Shown here: positions 55,655-62,965 of the stretch, one piece after another
How the letters are laid out: every line of letters starts with the position of its first letter
How positions within the stretch are numbered: the first letter of the stretch is position 1
From: Parahaliea maris
GTDB lineage: Bacteria; Pseudomonadota; Gammaproteobacteria; Pseudomonadales; Halieaceae
Direction: 5' to 3'
Assembly: GCF_008064665.1 (NCBI RefSeq)
Contig: NZ_VRZA01000007.1
Coordinates: 1-64,000, forward strand
DNA: 64,000 nucleotides
Program-made: the position numbers and the translations under genes
Notes under the pieces: generated by a model
The model's input: the letters and a program-made list of their open reading frames with translations, nothing else
Told to the model about the DNA's origin: nothing
Databases searched by the model: none

Positions 55655-57213
55655 GCTGCTTTCTCCAGGCAGTAGAACCCGCCGTCAAGCCACTCCCCGC
55701 GTTCCATGCGCAAGGGGGTGATTTCGAAGTGCCGCAGTGACAGTCCCGCCTGCTCGGCACATGCTTCCACGTACGCTTTGCTGTGCGCATAGCGCGCGCT
55801 GCGCAGGAGCTTATAGTCCCCCTCCAGCAGGTGTTCGGTGGTGAACAGGAAGTGGGCGCCGGCGGCCGCGACATGTGCGACGGCGAGGAAGAGTTGGTCC
55901 AGGCGACCCAGGTAGACCAGGGTATCGGCGCAGACGATCAGGTCGGCAGGGGTTTGCAGTTGGGGTAGTGTACTTAGCAGGTCGCCCTCGATCAGCTCAT
56001 CGTATACACCCTTCTTTTCCGCCTCGCGCAGCATTTGCGCCGACAGGTCGATACCGGTCAGGCTGGCGACGGTATCGCGGAAGGCCACGCCGGCCAGTCC
56101 GGTGCCGCAACCCATGTCCAGTCCATTCCCCAGACCTTGTTCCGCGCTGCTGAGTTCGTCATACAGGGCTCGAAGTTTGGTGGGGGCGGTATAGCCCAGG
56201 GAGTCGCTGAGGTGTTTCTCAAAACCCACCGCGTAAGCGTCAAACACAGAGCGGACGTAGGCTTCCGGAGCGCGCTCACTGGTCCTGTCCTGCAGTGCGT
56301 TCAGGCGGTGGCGAGCGCTGATGTCGCCCGGATTGAGGGCCAGCGCTTTGGAGTAATTTTCGGCTGCCGCCGAAAACTGGCCAATATTGCTTTGCACCCC
56401 GGCCAGTCCATGCAGCGCGCTAACATCGTTCGGGTTCTCCCTCACGAGGCGCTGGTAACAGCCTCCGGCATCGGCCATTCGGCCCTGGCTGAAATACGTT
56501 GTGGCCAGGCCTCGCCGGGCGGCGTGAAAATCATCGCGAATGCCCAGGGCACTCTCATAGGCGGCGATGGCGTTATCCGCGTCACCGAGATCCACGTAGG
56601 TGTTACCCAGGTTGTGATAGGTTTCGGCGGACAAGGGGCGCAGCTTGAGGGAAGCCTGGTAGCTGCCTACCGCCTCCCTGAACTGCCCCAGGCCGCGCTG
56701 GCTGTTGCCGAGGTTGTACCAACTGTCGGGGTCCCGGGGGTTGCTCGACAGCACAGTCTGATAGCAGCGTGCCGCGTTCTCGAAACGCCCCAGCTTGCTG
56801 TAGGCGGCCCCGAGGTTGTTAATGGCGTCGGTGAAGTCCGGTTGCAGGCTCAGGGCCTGGCGGTAGTTTTCCACCGCGGCTGCCGGCCGGTCCATCCGGG
56901 TGTGGATGACTCCCAGCAGGTTGTGCAGGGCCGGTTGCTCCGGGTGATGACGCGCCAGTTGGCTGCACTCTGCCCGGGCCGCTTCCAGCTTGCCGCTAGC
57001 CATCAGGCGGGTTACTCGTTCGAAGTCATCCCGAGTCAGCGGGCCACCAGGCTGCGACTGCAGAGCCTTCAGGGCCTTGCGCGCCTTCTTGTTGCCGGGC
57101 TGCTGGGCGAGAATCTGGTGGTAAATTCGCATTGCCGCTTCCACCTCACCGTTGCTGGCGAGGGAGCGGGCTTCGGCCATGTGCTGGTCGGCACTGGAGG
57201 AACGTTGGCTCAT
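55648..57213 (-). CDS. TPR-repeat methyltransferase
   Basis: 521 residues. About eight to nine TPR units run from 10 to 310 (for example AINNLGAAYSKLGRFENAARCYQTVL). A class I methyltransferase domain follows with LDMGCGTGLAGVAF near 362 and GIDLSAQMLREA as motif II. The domain after the TPRs resembles the family annotated as TPR methyltransferases of unknown target; a protein substrate held by the TPRs is plausible. The gene stands alone, upstream of the tRNA remnant on the opposite strand. Confidence 0.82.
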   Translation of the reverse strand: MSQRSSSADQHMAEARSLASNGEVEAAMRIYHQILAQQPGNKKARKALKALQSQPGGPLTRDDFERVTRLMASGKLEAARAECSQLARHHPEQPALHNLLGVIHTRMDRPAAAVENYRQALSLQPDFTDAINNLGAAYSKLGRFENAARCYQTVLSSNPRDPDSWYNLGNSQRGLGQFREAVGSYQASLKLRPLSAETYHNLGNTYVDLGDADNAIAAYESALGIRDDFHAARRGLATTYFSQGRMADAGGCYQRLVRENPNDVSALHGLAGVQSNIGQFSAAAENYSKALALNPGDISARHRLNALQDRTSERAPEAYVRSVFDAYAVGFEKHLSDSLGYTAPTKLRALYDELSSAEQGLGNGLDMGCGTGLAGVAFRDTVASLTGIDLSAQMLREAEKKGVYDELIEGDLLSTLPQLQTPADLIVCADTLVYLGRLDQLFLAVAHVAAAGAHFLFTTEHLLEGDYKLLRSARYAHSKAYVEACAEQAGLSLRHFEITPLRMERGEWLDGGFYCLEKAAQ

Positions 57214-57393
57214 TTGGGCGTACTGGACTGGGCTGGAACGGGAGGGTTACTGTAATTGGCCGGCCCGCATTAGTACAGACCAGTCGACGTGCGCCCCGCA
57301 GGTTCACCCCAGTGTCAGGGCTGCGGTAGTGGCCGGCTACTGGTGAGGGGTTGCCCGCCCCCGATGACGCTATAAATCTCTTTCTCTGGGGGG

Positions 57394-57422
57394 TTGGTTC
57401 GTGGCAGGCGCTCTGGTATGTT
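57394..57422 (+). promoter_or_regulatory. stable-RNA-like promoter before the tRNA-Pro remnant
   Basis: TTGGTT and TATGTT are separated by 17 bases and followed by a GC-rich discriminator (GCGCCCC), the arrangement of stringently controlled tRNA promoters. It lies about 20 bp before the tRNA sequence. No other gene explains it in the 446-bp gap 57214-57659, which contains only this promoter and the tRNA remnant. Confidence 0.5.
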
Positions 57423-57442
57423 TGCGCCCCCTCGAAAATCAT

Positions 57443-57517
57443 CGGTGTGTAGCGCAGCCTGGTAGCGCACTTCCTTCGGGAGGAAGGGGTCGGAGGTTGG
57501 AATCCTCTCACAGACCA
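57443..57517 (+). tRNA. degenerate tRNA-Pro (anticodon CGG), probable pseudogene
   Basis: The D arm (GCGC...GCGC), the anticodon arm CTTCC-TTCGGGA-GGAAG with anticodon CGG, the GGAGG/CCTCT T-stem and the encoded CCA match proteobacterial tRNA-Pro(CGG). Two features are damaged. The 3' acceptor strand reads CACA-GA-CCA where CGGTGTG requires CACACCG-A-CCA, a loss of two bases. The T loop reads TTGGAAT instead of the near-invariant TTCGAAT. The length is 75 instead of 77 nt. It is unlikely to work as a normal tRNA; CCG codons can be read by a tRNA-Pro with UGG anticodon. Confidence 0.7.
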
Positions 57518-57662
57518 AATACCCTCGGGTGTATACCGGCCGCATAGGTAACACTCTTGGAGTAAACGGGCTCTCCCCCACCGACTCCACCCCAATCCAG
57601 CTCTCGATCAGAATGCACAGGGCCGCAGCTGGCAACGCTGGGGTCCGGCTTCCAGTTTTCGA

Positions 57663-58160
57663 CTACTGGGTGGCCGTGCCTCGCGCGAGCAGCCCGCGAA
57701 TTCCCAGTACGCCAACAAGAACAAAGATCCCGCCAACCACTTCCACGCCCATCCACGCCAGGGGCGCAGGCGCCGCGCCCTCCGTGGTGGCGGCCAGACC
57801 GCTCACCAGGAAAAACATGAACGCGTAATTGTTGAACAACCACGGGATCGCCTCACCCACTGCCACAATTGTGTAGACGACCAGGCAGATGAACGCCAGG
57901 CGCGCGGTTGCGACACCGAGCAAGGGGGCTGCCAGTTGCACGAATTCGACGGTGAGCATGTAGCAACCTATTCCCACCAGGCCGCCAAGCAGAAGGTGCG
58001 GTGCACGAGACCGGTCCATGTGGCATTCGAAGAACAAGATCATCACCAGGAAGACCGGCCAGGCAGGCAGGTGAAATCGGTGAAGAATCAGCTCAATCAC
58101 CACAATGAGTGCCAGGAGATAAAGGCCAAAGATCAAACGTTCTTTTTTGATGGTCGCCAT
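57663..58160 (-). CDS. Hypothetical integral membrane protein
   Basis: 165 residues from the ATG at 58160 (or 169 from 58172). About five hydrophobic segments: residues 10-25, 30-45, 55-80, 85-105 and 110-160. A short polar loop CHMDRSRAP lies after the second. No domain recognised. The AGGATG upstream does not clearly favour either start. It lies between the tRNA remnant and the desaturase gene on the same strand as the latter, separated by 100 bp. Confidence 0.6.
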   Translation of the reverse strand: MATIKKERLIFGLYLLALIVVIELILHRFHLPAWPVFLVMILFFECHMDRSRAPHLLLGGLVGIGCYMLTVEFVQLAAPLLGVATARLAFICLVVYTIVAVGEAIPWLFNNYAFMFFLVSGLAATTEGAAPAPLAWMGVEVVGGIFVLVGVLGIRGLLARGTATQ

Positions 58161-58260
58161 GGGTGATCCCATCCTGCTGTGTCTTATCGTTAGTAAAAAG
58201 GCGGCCCGCCAGGCGACCTCAGGCGTCCAGCGGGCAGTCGATAGAGTACGCCGGGGTTCT

Positions 58261-59313
58261 CTAATAGGCGGGCTGACCCGAGCGGCCGCCAGCCAGATCC
58301 TCTATCTCCCGGGTTGGGAAATGGTTGGCGCGTGAAAAGGTGCCCAGGTCATTGAAGCGCACACCGTTGTCGCGCATTACCCGGTGGGCCACGGGGGCCG
58401 TGAGTTGCCGGATGTAGAAGGGCTCGCCGACCACGAAGTGGTGGATGCCGTGAGTACTGCCAAAGTTGAAGCAGAAAAGCTGCATCGGCCACAGGAACCA
58501 GGCGTTAAGCACCTGGGTCTGCTGCAACACGGAGGTCACACCCCCGTAGTAGTGCATGCTGGAACTGATGAAATTGATACAGAACGAACGCAGGTAATGG
58601 GGGGCGATCAGTATGACTACCAGTTTGTTGATCCAGGCCATGTTGGCCAGGGTCAGGTCGGACCAGGTAATGCTGGACCCGACGACGCTGGCGGCAGCAT
58701 TGGCGCCGTGGAACCCCAGGAAACCGTACCAGACCACGGCACAGGCAACCGACACAGGCATATTGGCTCGCAGGATGCGCAGGGCGTGTTTCATTTTCCC
58801 GCCGCGGGGTGTTTCAAACAGCGCCCTGACGAGGTTGCCGGTGAAAGTGTCGAGCATTAGCGCTGTGCGCACAATCCCATAGCGCTGGCCGTTGCCGATG
58901 CCGCGCTCCTCGAGGTCTTCCGGGGTACCCGATACCTTGTGGTGCAGGAAGTGCAACTTCCGACGCACCCAGGGATTGATGGTACCTGGCCGCAATATCC
59001 AGGCGGTCATCAGCATGAGGTTCTGCACCCACTTCTGCCGCCGGAAGTACTGGATGTGGATGAGATCGTGTTCCAGCTCGTGCAGCAGTGATGTAAACAG
59101 CGCCACCAGCGGTATCGTTAGCCAGGCACTGATATGGCCGTGCCAGTAGGCCCAGCCGGTGGCCAGAACACCAGCCACGGCAAACAGGAAAATGCCCAGC
59201 CCGATAGCATCCTGGTGCTGCAGGATCGGGTAGGTCTGCCGTAGTTCCTGCCCCCGGGACCGGATCGTATCCTGAATGACCTTGATGCGTTGCTGTTCGG
59301 TCGCTTTATGCAT
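58261..59313 (-). CDS. Membrane fatty acid desaturase
   Basis: 350 residues from the ATG at 59313, which has GAGGAGGG seven bases upstream; the longer frame to 59346 lacks this. Three histidine boxes of the di-iron desaturase/hydroxylase family are present: HELEHDLIH at 78-86, HFLHH at 121-125 and HGIHH at 288-292, with hydrophobic segments between. The position of the double bond or hydroxyl introduced is not predictable. The divergent AraC-type gene is a likely regulator. Confidence 0.87.
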   Translation of the reverse strand: MHKATEQQRIKVIQDTIRSRGQELRQTYPILQHQDAIGLGIFLFAVAGVLATGWAYWHGHISAWLTIPLVALFTSLLHELEHDLIHIQYFRRQKWVQNLMLMTAWILRPGTINPWVRRKLHFLHHKVSGTPEDLEERGIGNGQRYGIVRTALMLDTFTGNLVRALFETPRGGKMKHALRILRANMPVSVACAVVWYGFLGFHGANAAASVVGSSITWSDLTLANMAWINKLVVILIAPHYLRSFCINFISSSMHYYGGVTSVLQQTQVLNAWFLWPMQLFCFNFGSTHGIHHFVVGEPFYIRQLTAPVAHRVMRDNGVRFNDLGTFSRANHFPTREIEDLAGGRSGQPAY

Positions 59314-59506
59314 TGCGTTGCCCTCCTCTTTTCGAAAGACCTGCATGGCAGTTATCTGCCTTTGCGTCTGGTGGCAGGGTCAAACGTTATCGGTGAGCAT
59401 TTATTAAGGCCATAACCGTGAGATAAAATGGCCTGAAATCCACGTAAACTGTCCCGTTTACTGTGTTTTCGTAATAGGTGCCCGAGGGGCGACCCGGAGA
59501 ACCTGC

Positions 59507-60640
59507 ATGCAGAGCTTTGAAGACCAGGCACTGTTTCCCGCCTCGGAGCTGTTCCTGATGGACCGCTTCATGGCCGGGCAGGGCATACGCCCACGCCAGT
59601 GGTTACTGGGTACCGGGTTGGGGGAAGCCGTGACTAGGGATCCGGCGGCGGTGGTCTCGCTCAATCAACTCAACACGGTCTACCGCAACATATATCGCCT
59701 CTCCAGTTATCCGGATATCGGCCTGCGAGTCGGACGGGCCCTCAACCTGTCTCGCTGGGGCTCGCTCAGCATGGCCCTGATCAGTGCGGGTAGCCTGCGT
59801 GAGGCCCTGCGGACTGCAGGGCGCTTCCGCTTGTTGATACACAGCCGGTTCGACCTGCCGCCCGAGCAGCGTGGTGATTACGTGGTGATAAAAATCCTGC
59901 GCCGCGACACGATGAGTTTCCCCGTGAACGAGATCTTCGCCCACGAGATGCTGATCGGAACCCTGACCAGCATGATCGGTGACCTTCTGGCCGAACCGTT
60001 CAGCTTCAGTCGTATTCAGCTCCATTACAGCGCGCCCCGTTACCAGCGCAGTTACCGGGAGCACTGCGGATGCGAGGTCGAATTCGACTGTCAGGAGTCC
60101 GGGCTGTGGATACCCAGGCAGCTCATGACCCGGCCCCTGGCGCTTACCAATCCCATTACTGAGGGCCAGGTGACCGCGTTGTGCGAGCGCGAGTTCAACC
60201 GACTTGAACAGTTACAGCAAGGGGACATTGCCGGGATGGTACGTGGTTTGCTCGCCAGCGCCGGGCCGCCTCCCCCCGGGCTCGAGCAGCTCGCGGAGCA
60301 ACTGGCAATGAGTCCGCGGACCCTGCGACGGCGCCTGCGGGACGCCGGTACGAACTATCGCAGCATCCTGAAGGACCACCAGTTGCAGGTGGCGATGCAG
60401 GGGCTTGCGCGGGATGATGCCATTATCAGCACGGTAGCTGAGCAGTGTGGCTTCAGCGACGAGGCCGGGTTCCGGGAGGCTTTCAAGCGGTGGACACGGA
60501 TGACGCCGAGGGAGTACCGCGCCCAGTTCAGCAGCAAAAAATCAGAGCACACAAAAAGCGCCGCAGGTCAGGGTGCTTTTATTTCCGCCACTACTGGTTA
60601 CGGGTCGTGCGCATCTTCTTGCGGTCGGACCGGGGCTTGA
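59507..60640 (+). CDS. AraC-family regulator (OruR-type N-terminal domain)
   Basis: 377 residues. The N-terminal domain (about 20-200) is the arabinose-binding-like domain of the OruR/AraC subgroup (ALISAGSLREAL, DIGLRVG). The C-terminal two-helix DNA-binding domain (about 265-350) has LAMSPRTLRRRLRDAGT and VAEQCGFSDEAGFREAFKRWT, ending in TPREYRAQF. The following 30 residues are unlike the family and run through a terminator hairpin and into an opposing small gene, so they may be non-essential. It is divergent from the desaturase, which it may control in response to a fatty-acid-like ligand. Confidence 0.88.
   Translation: MQSFEDQALFPASELFLMDRFMAGQGIRPRQWLLGTGLGEAVTRDPAAVVSLNQLNTVYRNIYRLSSYPDIGLRVGRALNLSRWGSLSMALISAGSLREALRTAGRFRLLIHSRFDLPPEQRGDYVVIKILRRDTMSFPVNEIFAHEMLIGTLTSMIGDLLAEPFSFSRIQLHYSAPRYQRSYREHCGCEVEFDCQESGLWIPRQLMTRPLALTNPITEGQVTALCEREFNRLEQLQQGDIAGMVRGLLASAGPPPPGLEQLAEQLAMSPRTLRRRLRDAGTNYRSILKDHQLQVAMQGLARDDAIISTVAEQCGFSDEAGFREAFKRWTRMTPREYRAQFSSKKSEHTKSAAGQGAFISATTGYGSCASSCGRTGA
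60553..60580. terminator. bidirectional terminator-like hairpin inside the araC-type 3' end
   Basis: AAAAGCGCC and GGTGCTTTT pair at eight or nine positions around a 9-nt loop. On the minus strand it is followed by TTTTTGTG and would end the small gene at 60591-60869; on the plus strand TTTTATTT follows. Confidence 0.6.
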
Positions 60641-60869
60641 AAAAATCCGGTAGATCCATGTCTGCCGGTACCAGTGCGTGACTGCGATGGGATACCACAT
60701 CGAACCCGATTTCATTGCCCTCCTGGTCGAGTACCGGCCGAAACACCAGTCCATTCAGCCCCGAGGAAGTCTTTCGTGAGTTGCTCAGCCGGGCTTTCAG
60801 GCGATGCACCCATTGCCTGACCCACCCTCTCGATGGCGAAACAGTCGAATTCTGCGCAGGTGCTTTCAT
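60591..60869 (-). CDS. Small hypothetical basic protein
   Basis: 92 residues, rich in Arg/Lys, with no membrane segment. The ATG at 60869 is preceded by AAAGGAGCGCG, an excellent ribosome site, and a terminator follows the stop, so I take it as real despite a 50-bp overlap with the araC-type gene on the other strand. The middle (LVFRPVLDQEGNEIGFDVVSHRSHALVPADMDLPDFF) looks structured; the ends look disordered. No family recognised. Confidence 0.6.
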   Translation of the reverse strand: MKAPAQNSTVSPSRGWVRQWVHRLKARLSNSRKTSSGLNGLVFRPVLDQEGNEIGFDVVSHRSHALVPADMDLPDFFKPRSDRKKMRTTRNQ

Positions 60870-61142
60870 CGCGCTCCTTTCTTCCGGCTGGGGCAAGTCG
60901 GTTCACGTTAGCATGCCGACAGAGATGTGAACCAGTGTGTTTCCGCCCCGGCAGTTTTCAAAGTTGCTGGTGTCTCGCGGGTTCGTTCACTGGCGGGGCT
61001 GTTGCTGCTGCGAGTGAAAGTTAGTCTGGGCAATTCTTGTCGCCTGAGGGCGCGGTCGCGGGCGAAACGACTCACATCGCCTATAGTTTTCTTTATTTGA
61101 GTGCGCCGTGCCGCTTTTCCGGTGCAGGTACTGGGGGGAGTC

Positions 61143-61919
61143 GTGAACAAGTTTTTGAAGATCGCACTGGGGCTGGTCTGCTTCATTGGCCTGGTGATCG
61201 GGGCCGTGTTTTTCTTCACGGCGGGCATGGTGGAGACCGCCGATGAATTCTTTGCCGCGGTGAAGCGTGATGATATGAAAGCCGCCTACAGCTACTTGTC
61301 GGAAGATTTCCAGGCATCGACCAGCGAGGCCGAACTTGCCGCGTACCTGGCAAAAAACCGCCTGAACCAGGTGAGCGAGGCGAGTTGGGGAGCGCGTTCG
61401 GTGGAGAGCGGCCGCGGCAATCTCAAGGGCTCGATTACGACGGACGCCGGTGGTGTTGTTCCCGTTACGCTGGGGTTCGTAAAAGGTGATGAGGGTTGGC
61501 GCATCTACACGATCCAGAAGCCGGCCTCAGGTATCCAGCAGGAGAGTGGCGGGCCCCAGGTGCCGGGTGAGGAGGAACTGGTACGCCTGGTGGATGGTTC
61601 GGTGCAGGTGTTTGTCCAGTCGGTGCAGGAGCGGAGCATGGAAACCTTTTACGACCATGTCTCCAGACTCTGGCAAGACCAGTTCACTGTCGACAAGTTC
61701 GATGAAGCCTACGCGCCCTTTTATGCCATGGATGTAGACTTTTCCCTCTTGCGGACTGTGAGCCCAGTCTTCACGAGTGCGCCGACGATTGACGAAAACG
61801 GTGTGCTGGAAATATCCGGCTACTACCCCACCCAGCCGCAACAGTTCCAGTTCAGGCAAAACTACATCTACGAAGGGCTGAGCTGGAAGCTGGTGGGGCT
61901 GTATGCGTCCATTCAATAG
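61143..61919 (+). CDS. Membrane-anchored protein with two tandem NTF2-like domains
   Basis: 258 residues from a GTG at 61143 with GGGAG five bases upstream; the frame continues to 61101 without such a site. One N-terminal membrane helix (about 5-28) is followed by two similar modules. The first (about 30-125: VETADEFFAAVKRDDMKAAYSYL to GDEGWRIYTIQ) and the second (about 150-258: VDGSVQVFVQSVQERSMETFYDHV to YEGLSWKLVGLYA) each resemble a DUF4878/NTF2-like fold. Function unknown; probably periplasm-facing. Confidence 0.65.
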   Translation: MNKFLKIALGLVCFIGLVIGAVFFFTAGMVETADEFFAAVKRDDMKAAYSYLSEDFQASTSEAELAAYLAKNRLNQVSEASWGARSVESGRGNLKGSITTDAGGVVPVTLGFVKGDEGWRIYTIQKPASGIQQESGGPQVPGEEELVRLVDGSVQVFVQSVQERSMETFYDHVSRLWQDQFTVDKFDEAYAPFYAMDVDFSLLRTVSPVFTSAPTIDENGVLEISGYYPTQPQQFQFRQNYIYEGLSWKLVGLYASIQ

Positions 61920-62147
61920 CGCCGCCGACGCACCCGCACGGCGGCACTGAGGTGAAGAATTCACATTTCGCTAATATGTACTAACCTCATCAGACTGCAT
62001 GGGTGAGTGTCCAACGCGCGGTGTTGTGCTGTTTTTGTGTTGTGTAACCCCAGGTGCCCGCCTCGTTCATCGACGTAGCGTGGCGCTGGCGCGGAGTGTC
62101 GCTGGTTTGGGCCCCGGGGGGGCGTTATTTCCAGAGAAGGAAAATGC

Positions 62148-62219
62148 ATGAACGCGATCGCCCGGTACTATTCCCATCTTTTGTATGAAGATGGCTGTCA
62201 TTGCTTTGTATTTCGATGA
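62148..62219 (+). CDS. possible 23-residue microprotein
   Basis: ATG at 62148 with AGAAGGA ending seven bases upstream encodes a 23-residue peptide ending GCHCFVFR. It is the only coding-like signal in the 339-bp gap 61920-62258. The next gene is on the opposite strand, so it is not a leader. Could be chance. Confidence 0.2.
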   Translation: MNAIARYYSHLLYEDGCHCFVFR

Positions 62220-62258
62220 TGGATAGCGGCAAACTGTCTGCGGGCTAGTGGGCCTGGC

Positions 62259-62807
62259 TCAGGCCAGGTTCCACTTCAAATCCAGGTTCTTGTCCAGCCA
62301 CAGGGATTCCAGCGCGTAGAGAATCTCTGTCAGCGCGGCCGGCGGTTTGAGGCGGCCGTCATCACCGAAGATTTCCGGGAAGTGGAAGGCGAAGCGGGTG
62401 TTGTCGTCGTAGCGTCGTACCAGCACGGCGGGCAGGCTGACGTACTTGTCCTCGAAGGCGAGCTCGATACTGGCCTTGAGGCCGGGGTCCGCATCCAGGG
62501 TGTCGGACTGCACCCTGATGCCGGTAACGCTGAGATCCGCCGGTAGCACCTGCACTGTGCCCTCCGCGCTGCTGACGGTCACGCGCAGCTGCGACAGTTC
62601 GTCGGGGCGCAATTGATCCAGATCCAGGCGATAGCCGCGGCGGCGATTGCTGCGCGCTTCATTGTGCGCCCGGATAAATTCGGCGATCAGGGGCAGGTCT
62701 TCATCGGCGACCCGGGTGCTGGTTGCGGCCGCGCCCTCGCCAATACTGAACACCATGCTGTCGCCCTCGCTGCGGATGCAAAGCTCCCCTGATTGTATCT
62801 GTTTCAT
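62259..62807 (-). CDS. PilZ-domain protein
   Basis: 182 residues from the ATG at 62807. After an N-terminal 50 residues, NRRRGYRLDL (55-64) and DLSVTGIRV (91-99) form the R-x3-R and D-x-S-x2-G elements of PilZ domains that bind cyclic-di-GMP. The remaining beta segments (PAVLVRRYDDNTRFAFHF) fit the PilZ barrel. Target unknown; motility or surface attachment would fit. The frame upstream to 62951 lacks a credible start. Confidence 0.78.
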   Translation of the reverse strand: MKQIQSGELCIRSEGDSMVFSIGEGAAATSTRVADEDLPLIAEFIRAHNEARSNRRRGYRLDLDQLRPDELSQLRVTVSSAEGTVQVLPADLSVTGIRVQSDTLDADPGLKASIELAFEDKYVSLPAVLVRRYDDNTRFAFHFPEIFGDDGRLKPPAALTEILYALESLWLDKNLDLKWNLA

Positions 62808-62927
62808 TGTCGAAACCTTTTTGGTCGAGCCAAGGAGTGACTTGTAGATTACGCGAGATGGCGCTGTAAACGGGAGGGGACCACTACCCAAAATAGGGAA
62901 GTTGCAAAGCGCAGGGATAGAAGGATG

Positions 62928-62957
62928 CGGGGGGTGCGACACCGGTCGCACCCCCCG
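62928..62957 (-). terminator. strong GC hairpin after the partial TonB receptor
   Basis: CGGGGGGTGCGAC pairs perfectly with its complement over 13 bp around a 4-nt loop, eight bases past the receptor stop. No T-run follows, so it may protect the 3' end rather than terminate alone. Confidence 0.5.
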
Positions 62958-62965
62958 GTGCGGGA

